From positions 22,488 to 86,487 of the forward strand of contig DROS01000090.1 of the NCBI GenBank assembly GCA_011321815.1: DNA of 64,000 nt, written 5' to 3'. Positions within the stretch are counted from its first letter, which is position 1, and the number at the start of each line of letters is the position of its first letter. Positions 9,936 to 20,803 of this stretch are shown piece by piece. Under the pieces are notes generated by a model that saw nothing but the letters and a program-made list of their open reading frames with translations, had not been told where the DNA came from and made no database searches. Made by a program: the position numbers and the translations under genes. Source of the stretch: Gammaproteobacteria bacterium. Lineage in GTDB: Bacteria > Pseudomonadota > Gammaproteobacteria > SZUA-152.

Positions 9936-10364
9936 CTATTCCGGCAGCCAAATAAACTCCACCCGGATGCCACTGGGCTCGTAACACATCATGTGCACCA
10001 TGGGCCCGTCACGCAACAGTTCCGGGGGGAATTCGATGCGTGCTCCCGATGCCTGCACCCGTGCAAATACCGACGCCAGCGCAGCACGACTCGCCACCCG
10101 AAAAGCCACATGGTGCAAACCAACATTATGTTGGTGATCAAACGACTGGGCCGACTCAGCGCCAACAGCCTGCCACAGGGTCACCATCACTGTGCCATCG
10201 CTGACAAAAACCGCCGGGTACTCTGGTACCCGGCGCACTTCCTGCCAACCCAGCACTTCAATAAAAAAAGCCGCTGATTCTGCCAAATGGCTTACCGTCA
10301 ACCCAAGGTGGTGCACACCCTGGGTCACCACCGGGTCTGAATCCGCTGTATTGTCGCCGACCAT
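9936..10364 (-). CDS. VOC (glyoxalase/bleomycin resistance) family protein
   Basis: 142 aa forming a single vicinal-oxygen-chelate unit with two beta-alpha-beta-beta-beta modules. Metal-binding-type segments are VHHLGLTVSH at the N-terminus, NVGLHHVAFRV in the middle and GIRVEFIW at the end, giving His and Glu ligands in the expected places. The family includes glyoxalase I, dioxygenases and antibiotic-binding proteins; the substrate here cannot be told. It lies upstream of, and in the same direction as, the PilZ gene. Confidence 0.8.
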   Translation of the reverse strand: MVGDNTADSDPVVTQGVHHLGLTVSHLAESAAFFIEVLGWQEVRRVPEYPAVFVSDGTVMVTLWQAVGAESAQSFDHQHNVGLHHVAFRVASRAALASVFARVQASGARIEFPPELLRDGPMVHMMCYEPSGIRVEFIWLPE

Positions 10365-10636
10365 ATGCCTCTCCTGTCAATAATGCCCCCTATGCACCTG
10401 ATATTCACCCATAAATGACAGGAAAATAACGGTTGGCATGTACTGGGGGATCAGCTACTCTTCTTTATGTACAGTCTCATTACGGCAGATCAGGCCGCTC
10501 TGTTTAGCCCTGCTTGAACCACAGTTGGACCTTGGCTTTAAATTCCCCGCTAACTGCTCGCCCCATCTACCTCCTGACACTCTGCAACACCACACTATAT
10601 TGATCAAGCAAGATGAAAAAAAGGTAGGACAACATT

Positions 10637-10840
10637 ATGGCTACAGGCACAGTAAAATGGTTTAACGAATCCAAAGGTTTCGGTTTCATCGCACAAGACG
10701 ATGGCGGCGAAGACGTTTTTGTACATTACAGCGCCATCAGTGGCGGCGGCTTCAAAACGCTGACGGAAAACCAGAAAGTGACGTTTGAATTGCAACAGGG
10801 CCCTAAAGGCCCACAGGCTGCTGAAGTGGTTCCTGAATAG
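10637..10840 (+). CDS. Cold-shock domain protein (copy 1)
   Basis: 67-aa CspA-family single-stranded nucleic-acid-binding protein. RNP1 (KGFGFI) and RNP2 (VFVHY) are intact after the canonical [18 protein letters not shown] start. An A/G-rich AAAAAAAGGTAGG stretch provides the ribosome binding site and an intrinsic terminator follows. A second copy with the same N-terminal 18 residues lies 2 kb downstream at 12740, beyond the HDOD gene. Whether it is cold-induced or constitutive cannot be told from sequence. Confidence 0.95.
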   Translation: MATGTVKWFNESKGFGFIAQDDGGEDVFVHYSAISGGGFKTLTENQKVTFELQQGPKGPQAAEVVPE

Positions 10841-10886
10841 GCTGTCGCACCACTGTTCGGCTTCCGCCGCGCGTAAATATCCGCTT

Positions 10887-10914
10887 AAAAACCCCGGCCT
10901 GTTCGGGGTTTTTT
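10887..10914 (+). terminator. Rho-independent terminator after csp copy 1
   Basis: 10-bp stem AAAAACCCCG (10887-10896) with CGGGGTTTTT (10904-10913), 7-base loop, ending in a run of six T from 10909 to 10914. Confidence 0.9.
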
Positions 10915-11028
10915 ATTGGCCGCCACAAACCCACCCGCTCCGCGCCTAAAGTCTCGATCTGTTTGCGCCGAAAGTTCCTGAAGAGCCCGCCATTTCTACT
11001 GGGGCACGAAAAGGAAACAGAATAAACT

Positions 11029-12588
11029 GTGAGCACCAATGCCACCATTTCCATCGAGAAACTGACCGCCCAGCCTCTCCCCATCTTTGAGCACTCGGCA
11101 CGTGCTTTTCGCAAAGTGGGCAGCGAAGGGGGTAATACCTTTGAGAACTACGGCGACATTATTCTTAAGGACCCGGGGCTGGCGCTGCATACATTGAACC
11201 AACTGCGGAGCGGCGCAAACAAATCCCTGCATGCAGAAATATCCAGCATGGCGCAGGCAACAATGCTGTTGGGTGTAAACCGCAGCAAACGACTCACTGT
11301 AGGCCACCCCCAACTGGAACGCACGCTCAGTGGCTTTGCAAAAACGGGTTATATCCGCACCGCCTGCCGCGCCTTTCATGCCGCCTTTCAAGCCTGGGAC
11401 TGGGCACATATCAAAAATGACCATGCCCCCGATGAAATATTGCTGGCCACCCTGTTGCACGATGTGGCGGAAATGGCCCTGTGGGTCGCCGCACCGGAGC
11501 AAATGCACCAATTCCGCAAACTGATGCTCAAGGATGGCCTGCCCACCGATGAAGCCCAATACATTGCGTTCGGTGCAAGTCTGGAACATTTCAGCCGTGA
11601 AATTGCCGCCCGCTGGCATTTACCCGGGCTGGTGAATGATGCGCTACGACCGGAAAATGCCCATCAGCCACGGGTGCGCGGTGTCATGTTGGCCGTGCAA
11701 CTGGCCCGCAGTACTGAGCGTGGCTGGTACTGGGAAAAAACCGAGCGCGTGCTGCCGCAAATTGCCGATTACCTCTGTGCACCACTGGAGGAAGTCATTT
11801 CACATGTGCATCAAAATGCCGTGCGAGCCGCCCGTGAGGCACCGTTTTACAGTGCGCGACACGCTGCCGCTCTGCTTCCCATGCTGCCCGGCGGAGAAGC
11901 ACTCATCATTGAAGATGAGTTCCCCGAAGCAGAGGCCGAAATCGAAGCCGCGAAAAAACCGACTGTGGACGAAATTGTGGCGCCATCGGGACCAGCCACT
12001 GAAAAACAGCCCCCACCATCAGACATCCGCCAAAACAGCGGTCCCACCGCATCAGAACCTATGGCGCAGGTATGCCTGCTCCCCCAGGCCGGTATTTTCA
12101 CCCAGACCCTGCACGACTTGCACAAAGGCATGGGCAAAATGACGCTCAACGAATTGATGCGTAAAACTGTACACGGCATGCACGACGGCATCGGCCTTAA
12201 CCGCGTGGTGTTTTGTGTGCTGAGTCAGAAACGTGAAAAACTCGTCTCGCGTTACATGCTGGGCAGTGACAATGACCCGGCATTCAGCCGTTTTGAAATT
12301 CTCCTGGACAAACCCCACTTGTTCACCCGGTTGATGGAAAAGCAGGTCAGCCTGTGGATCAACGATGATAATCGTAAAAAATTCTGGCCATTGATGCCCG
12401 ATGACGTTAAAACATTGATCAAAACCAACAGTTTTTTCGCTATGTCCATCCATGTACGCGAAAAACCGGTCGGCCTGTTTTACGCTGATCGGCGCAGTCT
12501 GAATTGCAAATTGGATGAACAAGCCTATAAACAATTCCGTAAATTGTGCCAATTTGCGGCTAAAGGCCTTGCAAACCTCGCAAAATGA
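11029..12588 (+). CDS. HDOD domain protein with C-terminal GAF-like region
   Basis: 519 aa. Residues about 15-270 form an HDOD domain (a catalytically degenerate HD fold used in signalling); the LLHDVAEMALW segment (HD at 144-145) is the vestigial metal site. A Pro/Glu/Ala-rich linker (about 290-335) joins it to a C-terminal region (about 360-515) resembling a GAF domain, with FFAMSIHVREKPVGLFYADR as the diagnostic strand pair. Proteins of this layout occur in c-di-GMP and motility signalling in gammaproteobacteria. The start is a GTG with an AAGGAAA site upstream. It sits between two near-identical csp genes, each with its own terminator, so it is probably monocistronic. Confidence 0.82.
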   Translation: MSTNATISIEKLTAQPLPIFEHSARAFRKVGSEGGNTFENYGDIILKDPGLALHTLNQLRSGANKSLHAEISSMAQATMLLGVNRSKRLTVGHPQLERTLSGFAKTGYIRTACRAFHAAFQAWDWAHIKNDHAPDEILLATLLHDVAEMALWVAAPEQMHQFRKLMLKDGLPTDEAQYIAFGASLEHFSREIAARWHLPGLVNDALRPENAHQPRVRGVMLAVQLARSTERGWYWEKTERVLPQIADYLCAPLEEVISHVHQNAVRAAREAPFYSARHAAALLPMLPGGEALIIEDEFPEAEAEIEAAKKPTVDEIVAPSGPATEKQPPPSDIRQNSGPTASEPMAQVCLLPQAGIFTQTLHDLHKGMGKMTLNELMRKTVHGMHDGIGLNRVVFCVLSQKREKLVSRYMLGSDNDPAFSRFEILLDKPHLFTRLMEKQVSLWINDDNRKKFWPLMPDDVKTLIKTNSFFAMSIHVREKPVGLFYADRRSLNCKLDEQAYKQFRKLCQFAAKGLANLAK

Positions 12589-12739
12589 GGCATTTATCCG
12601 AAATTAGCGCTATACTCCGGGCCAAGCAGTGGTAATGGTGCCGCATCGTATGATGCATCTACACCGTACGATGCTTGGAAGGACGTTTAAAAGTACGTTT
12701 GAAATTTTGCAAGTACAGAGAAAACAAAGGTAAAAAGTT

Positions 12740-12943
12740 ATGGCTACAGGCACAGTAAAATGGTTCAACGAAAGCAAGGGCTTCGGCTTTATCGCGCCCG
12801 ATGATGGTGGTGACGACTTGTTCGTACACTTCAGCGCAATCCAGGGTGGCGGTTTCAAAACCCTGAACGAAGGCCAAAAGGTGAGCTTCGAAACCGAACA
12901 AGGCCCGAAAGGTCCCGCAGCAGGTAACGTTGTTCCCGAATAA
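12740..12943 (+). CDS. Cold-shock domain protein (copy 2)
   Basis: 67-aa CspA-family protein, same length as the copy at 10637 and identical over the first 18 residues; the two diverge mainly in the C-terminal third. RNP1 KGFGFI and RNP2 LFVHF are intact. About 150 bases of leader separate it from the HDOD gene. A terminator with GC-rich stem and T-run follows. Probably a local duplication around the HDOD gene. Confidence 0.95.
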   Translation: MATGTVKWFNESKGFGFIAPDDGGDDLFVHFSAIQGGGFKTLNEGQKVSFETEQGPKGPAAGNVVPE

Positions 12944-12968
12944 CGCCTGTCGCACAGTTGACCCAAGG

Positions 12969-12997
12969 AACCCTGCCACCCGGCGGGGTTTTTTTAT
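12969..12997 (+). terminator. Rho-independent terminator after csp copy 2
   Basis: Stem AACCCTGCC (12969-12977) with GGCGGGGTT (12982-12990, one T-G pair), four-base loop ACCC, then an uninterrupted T-run through 12997. Confidence 0.9.
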
Positions 12998-13074
12998 TTT
13001 TACACGGTGGAATTTACACAACAACCCTCGCACCGCTCAGCATAAACCCGCAGAAAATACACAAAGGAAAAATG

Positions 13075-13356
13075 ATGCTGGATGTAAATGAATACTTTGA
13101 TGGCAAAGTCAAATCCATTGCCTTTCAAACCACAACGCTGCCCGCCACAGTTGGTGTGATGCAAGCGGGTGAGTATGAATTTAATACCGCAAAAAAAGAA
13201 ACCGTATCCGTTATCACCGGTGCGCTCACCGTAAAATTACCCAACAACGCTGAATGGCAGACCTTTTACCCAGGTGACCGTTTCATCGTCGATGCACAAC
13301 AGCAATTTCAGCTTAAAGTCGATAGTGATACCGCCTATCTTTGCACCTACGAGTAA
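13075..13356 (+). CDS. ppnP: Pyrimidine/purine nucleoside phosphorylase
   Basis: 93-aa cupin-fold protein of the PpnP (YaiE) family, which splits nucleosides with phosphate. The start [15 protein letters not shown] matches E. coli PpnP MLQSNEYFSGKVKSI, and [22 protein letters not shown] and YLCTYE at the end fit the family. ATG at 13075 was chosen over 13072 by that alignment and by better spacing from AAGGAA. It converges with the minus-strand MgtC-family gene. Confidence 0.92.
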   Translation: MLDVNEYFDGKVKSIAFQTTTLPATVGVMQAGEYEFNTAKKETVSVITGALTVKLPNNAEWQTFYPGDRFIVDAQQQFQLKVDSDTAYLCTYE

Positions 13357-13438
13357 ATGCCTTCGGGGTTATTGCGCTGAGGGTTTCCGAACAAGAGTGA
13401 AACACTTATGGTGTTCCCCGCACGAAAACAGCCCAAAA

Positions 13439-14128
13439 TCAACAAGGAACGATTTTAAACTCATATACATCTTCCATACCCATCAGGCTTTGCGCCAACT
13501 GACGGAAGTCATTTTGGTTTTTTGAGCGGATAGTCATCTCATATTCGAAATTTTTGCCCTCATTGTCCAGTGTATAGCTGGACTCAAAGGCGAGGATATT
13601 GTGCTGGGAAATCAGCTGGCGTAATGCGTCTTCGTCCAGACTGTGTTTTGAACGGATAAACCGCACCGTAAACTTGGCATACATCTGCGAAGGCAGCCGG
13701 TTTTCAACCCAGCGGAAAAATGACAGCGTCACCACCGTTATTATCACGGCCAGAAATGCCGGGTAATAAAGCCCCAGGCCGATGACGATGCCAATGGAAG
13801 CCGTCATCCAGATTGATGCCGCCGTGGTCAGGCCACGTACCGTCAAGCCTTCTTTAATGATCACTCCGGCACCTAAAAACCCGATACCGGTCATAATGCC
13901 CTGTGCCATGCGCGAAGGATCAGCCCGCACCGTATCCAGAAATTGCGCGGGCACCAACGCCCATTGGTACACCATTAAAATCATCAGCAAGCTCGATGAA
14001 ACACAAACCAGGGCATGTGTACGAAACCCCGCTTCACGGCCATGCAATGCCCGTTCTATGCCAATAATGCCGCCCGCCAACAAGGCCAGAAACAAACGTG
14101 ATGTCATCAAGGTGTAATCAAATTCCAT
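13439..14128 (-). CDS. MgtC/SapB family membrane protein
   Basis: 229-aa inner-membrane protein. Four to five hydrophobic segments occupy the N-terminal 140 residues, with the family signature GGIIGIERALHGREAGFRTHALVC and the GIGFLGAGVI and RGLTTAASIWMTASIG blocks. The C-terminal about 80 residues form a soluble ACT-like domain. MgtC proteins are linked to magnesium-limited growth and membrane potential; the regulator/transport role is not certain. Start at 14128 is preceded by GGGGAGG; an upstream start at 14176 is less likely. Confidence 0.88.
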   Translation of the reverse strand: MEFDYTLMTSRLFLALLAGGIIGIERALHGREAGFRTHALVCVSSSLLMILMVYQWALVPAQFLDTVRADPSRMAQGIMTGIGFLGAGVIIKEGLTVRGLTTAASIWMTASIGIVIGLGLYYPAFLAVIITVVTLSFFRWVENRLPSQMYAKFTVRFIRSKHSLDEDALRQLISQHNILAFESSYTLDNEGKNFEYEMTIRSKNQNDFRQLAQSLMGMEDVYEFKIVPC

Positions 14129-14288
14129 AAACCTCCCCACCCCCTGAATGATTTTCCTGTAATCAGGCAACGTCACCCACTGACGTTAACCGACTCCCCT
14201 ACATTACAGAATAGCGGCTGCAAGCGCTTAATAATGACAACAGGTGGACGAAATATTAATATCGGGTACATCACCGGCCACAAAAACC

Positions 14289-14807
14289 ATGCCCACCCAA
14301 TCATTTTATATAATAAAAATCATTTTCTACACATTGTTGATTGGTATTACGCTTGGCGTGAGCGGATGCTCCTCCACGTCGGTCAAACGCACAAGCGCTT
14401 CAGACATCACTGTCTTCGGCAAGCCCGGTAGCCAAACCCGACAGCAAGCCGCATTGTCCAGACACTACTCAGCCTGGAAAAGCACGCCTTACAAACTGGG
14501 CGGCCTCAGCAAGACGGGCGTCGATTGCTCCGGGTTTGTGCATGTAACCTTTCGTGACGTATTCAATAAACAAACACCGCGCTCCACCGAACAACTTGCC
14601 CAATCCGGAAAAGCGGTCACCCAAAAATCCCTGACATTTGGGGACCTGGTTTTTTTCAAGACCGGCCGTACGCAACGTCATGTCGGAATATACATCAAAG
14701 ACGGGAAATTCATCCACGCCTCAAGCTCCCGGGGCGTCATACAATCATCACTAAACTCTGCTTACTGGTCACGACATTATTGGAAAGCACGACGCATTTC
14801 CAAATGA
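14289..14807 (+). CDS. NlpC/P60 family lipoprotein (peptidoglycan endopeptidase)
   Basis: 172-aa predicted outer-membrane lipoprotein. The N-terminal hydrophobic segment ends in a lipobox GVSGC (Cys 27). The NlpC/P60 domain contains the catalytic Cys in VDCSGFVH (Cys 80), His in RHVGIYI (131) and a second His in FIHASS (143), the expected C-H-H triad. Family members (Spr/MepS, NlpC) cut peptide cross-links in peptidoglycan. Start: ATG at 14289 gives a normal lipoprotein signal; an upstream GTG at 14244 would add 15 residues. Neither has a strong ribosome binding site. Confidence 0.88.
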   Translation: MPTQSFYIIKIIFYTLLIGITLGVSGCSSTSVKRTSASDITVFGKPGSQTRQQAALSRHYSAWKSTPYKLGGLSKTGVDCSGFVHVTFRDVFNKQTPRSTEQLAQSGKAVTQKSLTFGDLVFFKTGRTQRHVGIYIKDGKFIHASSSRGVIQSSLNSAYWSRHYWKARRISK

Positions 14808-14836
14808 GTTGATGCGCTTACGGACAGCATGCCCGG

Positions 14837-15808
14837 CTATTTTTTGGATTTCATATGTTGTCTGAATCGCTCACAAGGGTCCGGGCGATCGGCCCGTGGC
14901 GTAAACCACACATAATCAAACGGCAATTTATCTGCGCCCCATTGTGCGGCATAGGCCTCGACATCGGTGATGTCCGCCTGCACTTCCACCCAGGCAATCG
15001 CCAGTAGATTATTTTGCGCATTCGACGGCAAATAAAACGGCGCTCCACGGTCCTTGCGCACATGGCCTGATCCCGCCACCAGCACATGCGTTTCCACATT
15101 ATCCTGACCAGCAAATGCCTGAACCATTTGTGCATCTTTGGCGCGCTGCATCAGCATCATGGCTTCGGTCATTTTTTCATTGATCATGCCACAATGTGAG
15201 CCTTCAATTTCTTTGCGGGAGGCAGCCACCTGGTCTGCGGGCAAGATGTTGTCATCCAGCATGGTTTTAATTTCGGGAGGCAACGCGGATTCACCCTCAC
15301 GGATAATCAGCATGATTTTCTGCCGGTCAAAATTAGCGGGCAGTATGGTATAGCCCACCTTTATTACCGCATCAAAAATGTCAGCATAAAACTGTTGGTA
15401 TCCCCAACGGGTTTTAATGTGGTCCAGGCCGGCAATCAGTGATTCTGCGGAATCATGCTTTTTTCCGGCAATAATCTGGCCCTGTTGTTGCGAGATCATT
15501 TCAAAAGCAACCACTGCTGAGCGTTGGTGGTCACGCAATACATCAATTGCCCAGACTTGGTTTTGATGGTGTACCTGGTTGTCATGGGTTTCGCCCAACA
15601 TCAGATAACGGCTCCTGACAATACGTTCGGCAAGTTGCTGTTTACTGACAAACTGCCCGGCATTCACATCCCATATTTTTCCCACCAATGGGTGATTCGT
15701 TAACAGCATTTTTTTGGCGATACCGGTTTTTTTCTGCGGCGGTTCCGGTAACAGACTGCACGCCGCCAGCGCCAAAGCGCCGAACACCATCAGCAAAAGA
15801 CGTTTCAT
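14837..15808 (-). CDS. ChaN family lipoprotein
   Basis: 323-aa predicted lipoprotein: MKRLLLMVFGALALAACS gives a lipobox LAAC with Cys 17. The body matches the ChaN/DUF399 family, with the MLGETHDNQVHHQNQV block (GETHDN), AFEMISQQQ, and the later VAGSGHVRKDRGAP. ChaN of Campylobacter is an iron-regulated haem-binding lipoprotein; the same role is possible here but not shown. It is followed closely by the YtoQ-family gene upstream (start 16277) in the same direction, 13 bases apart. Confidence 0.82.
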   Translation of the reverse strand: MKRLLLMVFGALALAACSLLPEPPQKKTGIAKKMLLTNHPLVGKIWDVNAGQFVSKQQLAERIVRSRYLMLGETHDNQVHHQNQVWAIDVLRDHQRSAVVAFEMISQQQGQIIAGKKHDSAESLIAGLDHIKTRWGYQQFYADIFDAVIKVGYTILPANFDRQKIMLIIREGESALPPEIKTMLDDNILPADQVAASRKEIEGSHCGMINEKMTEAMMLMQRAKDAQMVQAFAGQDNVETHVLVAGSGHVRKDRGAPFYLPSNAQNNLLAIAWVEVQADITDVEAYAAQWGADKLPFDYVWFTPRADRPDPCERFRQHMKSKK

Positions 15809-15821
15809 ATCATGTTCATCA

Positions 15822-16277
15822 TCAAGTCATGACATAGTGTAAAATTTCCACCACCTGCTCCGGCGTCTGGCACACGGCATTAGCCGCAGCATCCACCTCT
15901 TTGAGCGCGTGATTTATCTCAGGATCATGCAAAGTGATTATCGACTTGCCCAGCGCCGCCGCAAACCCTGCATCAAAGGCAGCATTCCATTGCCGGTATT
16001 TATCACCAAAACGCACCACCACGATATCTGCACGCTCGATCAAGGTGCGGGTACGAATGGCATTCATGCGCGCGCCTTTTTGGTCGTGCCAGAAACTGTT
16101 TTCTTCTGCACCCAGGATCGTCACACCACAATCATCACTTTTGGCATGATCGGTCACTGGCGCAACAAATGATACGTTCAAATCCGCCTCTTGCGCACCA
16201 TTCTGGATACGTTCCCGCCAGTCGCTGTGAATCTCACCAGAAAGATAAACCACCCATTGCTTTTGCTGATTTGTCAT
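15822..16277 (-). CDS. YtoQ family protein
   Basis: 151-aa soluble protein of the YtoQ family, related in fold to nucleoside 2-deoxyribosyltransferases. Family features visible: YLSGEIHSDWRERI at the N-terminus, VTDHAKSDDCG, and ADIVVVRFGDKYRQWNAAFDAG, which carries the acidic residue expected at the active site. The exact reaction is not established. Only 2 bases separate it from the end of thiC, so it is probably cotranscribed with thiC and possibly under the same TPP riboswitch. Confidence 0.8.
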   Translation of the reverse strand: MTNQQKQWVVYLSGEIHSDWRERIQNGAQEADLNVSFVAPVTDHAKSDDCGVTILGAEENSFWHDQKGARMNAIRTRTLIERADIVVVRFGDKYRQWNAAFDAGFAAALGKSIITLHDPEINHALKEVDAAANAVCQTPEQVVEILHYVMT

Positions 16278-16279
16278 GA

Positions 16280-18187
<1,908 letters not shown>

Positions 18188-18252
18188 TCACATCAAACAG
18201 ACGTTATCGAAAAAACCGGCAAAGTAAGGATGCAAAGAGACGCGGCAAGGCG

Positions 18253-18352
18253 CATGACTTGCTTCCCTACGCCGGTACAAACCGGATCAGGTTCAAAGGG
18301 TTAGTCTCAGTTTCGTACCTGCTTCACCATGGCACAAAACACCCCTAGCTCA
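18253..18352 (-). promoter_or_regulatory. TPP (THI-element) riboswitch upstream of thiC
   Basis: Read on the minus strand, the region shows the THI-box core in order: GCTAGGGGTG at the 5' side, CTGAGACTAACCC, TTTGAACCTGATC, and the 3' GTAGGGAAGCAAG. These are the conserved pyrimidine- and pyrophosphate-sensing helices. It ends about 75 bases before the thiC ATG, the usual place for translational or transcriptional control. Binding of TPP would repress thiC. Confidence 0.95.
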
Positions 18353-18499
18353 GAAAGCCGCATTATACCGGCATTTAGGGTCTGTTGACATCAGAGGGGT
18401 GTTAACTCCCCTGTCATCCCCACCAGGCTCAGCAGTTTTGGTGTAAGTGGCATGTGATACGATGAGCGTCATTTTGTTGCGGCAAGCGGATACAATTTT

Positions 18500-19927
18500 A
18501 TGAAACAACATCTTTCAGCCTTGGCGGCAGCGCGCGTGGTCGTGGTCGGGGACTTGATGCTGGACCGTTATTGGTCAGGCAGCACCGGGCGGATTTCACC
18601 CGAAGCGCCGGTACCCGTGGTACGTGTTGATGATTTGCAGGAACGGGCAGGGGGTGCAGCCAATGTGGTATTGAATATTACCGCTCTGGGGGGGAAGGCT
18701 CTCATTGCGGGAGTGATTGGCAGCGACGAGGCCGGTGACACCCTGGAACGCCTGTTGCAAAAAGAAACCGGAGTAGAGCAATTATTAGTGCGCACCGCCA
18801 AAGCGCCCACCATCACCAAATTAAGGGTGCTCAGCCGCCACCAGCAGCTTATCCGGCTTGATTTTGAAAGCGGCGCTGCGGAACATTATCACCTGGATAG
18901 CATATCCGCTCTCCAGCAGCACTTGACCAAGGCCCATGTGGTGGTGCTGTCTGACTATGGCAAAGGTGTTCTGGCCACACCACAAAAAATCATCCAGGCG
19001 GCCCGCGCCGCCGGCAAACCTGTTCTGGTAGACCCCAAACGTTACGATTTCGAGGCTTATGCCGGCGCCAGCCTGATCACACCCAATATGAGTGAATTCG
19101 AGGCAGTCGTCGGGCCTTGCCGCAATGAGCAGGATATTGCCACCAAGGCCTCAACCTTGATGCAAACCCATAATATTGAAGCGCTGCTGGTCACCCGTAG
19201 CGAGAAAGGCATGAGCCTGCTCCGGCGCGACAGCGCACCGGTGCACATTCCCGCCCAGACACGTGACGTCTTCGACGTCACTGGTGCTGGGGATACAGTG
19301 GTCGCCACCATGGCCGTGGCCATTGCCAGCGGCCTGGATTGGCACGACGCCGCACACTTGGCCAACTTTGCTGCAGGCATTGTGGTGGGCAAGCTGGGTA
19401 CCGCCACAGCCTCGGTGGCGGAACTGCGTCACACCCTGGCCGGGCTGGGTGAAAACCAACGCGGTGTGCTGGATGAGCCCGCCCTGTTACAAGCGGTAAC
19501 GGATGCACGCGCCCAAGGTGAAAGCGTCGTCATGACCAACGGCTGTTTTGATATTCTTCATGCCGGTCATGTGGCTTATCTTGAACAGGCGGCACGCCTT
19601 GGTGACCGGCTTATCGTAGCCGTCAACGACGATGCCTCAGTGGAACGCCTCAAAGGCGCCAGGCGGCCAATACTGCCACTGGCGCAACGCATGGCGGTGC
19701 TGGCAGGACTGGCCGCCGTAGACTGGGTGGTGCCATTCAGTGAAGACACCCCTGAACGCCTCATCTGCGCCGTGCGCCCCGATTGCCTGGTAAAAGGCGG
19801 TGATTACACTCCCGATGCCATCGCCGGCCACCAATGTGCCGGGGAAGTACAAGTGCTGAGTTTCGTGCCAGGGCATTCCACCAGCCACATTATTGAACGC
19901 ATTCGCCAGCTCGGGGAGGACGCCTGA
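18500..19927 (+). CDS. hldE: Bifunctional heptose 7-phosphate kinase / heptose 1-phosphate adenylyltransferase
   Basis: 475-aa bifunctional enzyme of ADP-heptose synthesis for lipopolysaccharide core. The N-terminal ribokinase-type domain has the VVGDLMLDRYWSG start and the GAGD catalytic motif near residue 261 (TGAGDTVVA). The C-terminal nucleotidyltransferase domain has GCFDILHAGHVAYL (HxGH) near residues 346-355. Full length and start agree with E. coli HldE (RfaE). It diverges from thiC; the shared upstream region contains a GAGGGG...CCCCT hairpin of unknown role. Confidence 0.97.
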   Translation: MKQHLSALAAARVVVVGDLMLDRYWSGSTGRISPEAPVPVVRVDDLQERAGGAANVVLNITALGGKALIAGVIGSDEAGDTLERLLQKETGVEQLLVRTAKAPTITKLRVLSRHQQLIRLDFESGAAEHYHLDSISALQQHLTKAHVVVLSDYGKGVLATPQKIIQAARAAGKPVLVDPKRYDFEAYAGASLITPNMSEFEAVVGPCRNEQDIATKASTLMQTHNIEALLVTRSEKGMSLLRRDSAPVHIPAQTRDVFDVTGAGDTVVATMAVAIASGLDWHDAAHLANFAAGIVVGKLGTATASVAELRHTLAGLGENQRGVLDEPALLQAVTDARAQGESVVMTNGCFDILHAGHVAYLEQAARLGDRLIVAVNDDASVERLKGARRPILPLAQRMAVLAGLAAVDWVVPFSEDTPERLICAVRPDCLVKGGDYTPDAIAGHQCAGEVQVLSFVPGHSTSHIIERIRQLGEDA

Positions 19928-19938
19928 CAGTCCGCCAC

Positions 19939-20352
19939 TCACTCTTTGGGCATGGGATCAGCTAATATCGTCCCTGTGGCAATCACCAGCCCCCGGGCCA
20001 GTAAAATACCCACACCCTGCGCACGGTGGTCACGACGCACTGCCGCCAGGTCTTCCGCAGTGGGCTTTGGCGAACGCAACATTTTCAACGCCGTCTGCAC
20101 CTGGATCACATACAGCACGTACAGGGTAACAATCAGCCCAAAGTGCATCCACACACCAAATGAAAGAATGTCACCATTATCAATCAACCGCGCCTTCCAA
20201 TCCCGCGTAGCCACCAGATAAAAAGGCATCGCCACATCAAAGCAGATGATAAAAATCATTACTGACATATGAAAACGCCGTAAATGCTGCCATTTAAACG
20301 CCACCAGCATCAGAAGATAGGTTAGAACAGCAGCAATAATCGGGCCGGTCAT
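19939..20352 (-). CDS. Predicted multi-pass membrane protein
   Basis: 137 aa with about four hydrophobic segments: PIIAAVLTYLLMLVAF, MIFIICFDVAMPFYLVA, FGVWMHFGLIVTLYVLYVI, and GILLARGLVIATGTIL. His and Asp/Glu residues near membrane edges (WQHLRRFH, MHFG) recall small haem or metal membrane proteins such as the DUF420 type, but I cannot assign it. It converges with hldE with 11 bases between stops. Confidence 0.6.
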   Translation of the reverse strand: MTGPIIAAVLTYLLMLVAFKWQHLRRFHMSVMIFIICFDVAMPFYLVATRDWKARLIDNGDILSFGVWMHFGLIVTLYVLYVIQVQTALKMLRSPKPTAEDLAAVRRDHRAQGVGILLARGLVIATGTILADPMPKE

Positions 20353-20597
20353 TTCAGAACTCGCTCAAGTAGTCAGGACGCCCACGCAGTCTACCACCTT
20401 GGCAGTGATAATGAGCCAGTGACGTGTAAAGCCGGTCTATGGCAAAAACAACAACATAGTCATGAGACAAATAAGGCGTACAATCAGAGCTTCACAAGCA
20501 TACATGCGGCTCATAACCAAATTTGTTGGCACTGACGGGAGAAAGGAGCCACTGACCTGTGTTGGAAATACAGGCATATAACTTATTTGATGTTAGA

Positions 20598-20673
20598 TGG
20601 TGGCCGGAGGTGGAATCGAACCACCGACACGAGGATTTTCAATCCACTGCTCTACCGACTGAGCTATCCGGCC
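20598..20673 (-). tRNA. tRNA-Phe (GAA)
   Basis: Minus strand. Acceptor GGCCGGA pairs with TCCGGCC; D-arm GCTCAGTCGGTAGAGC; anticodon loop TTGAAAA with anticodon GAA; T-arm GTGGTTCGATTCCAC; discriminator A and encoded CCA end at 20598-20600. All four arms fold and the length is 76 bases. Confidence 0.97.
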
Positions 20674-20803
20674 ATCCAGGGGTGCGTATTAAAGCGGCTG
20701 GCCCTCGCCGAGTCAAGCCCGAAGCACACCAATTCAGGCGACCAACACCAACAAAACACTCTATAATCGCCAAACCACCCACTAACAACGAAAATACTGA
20801 CGA

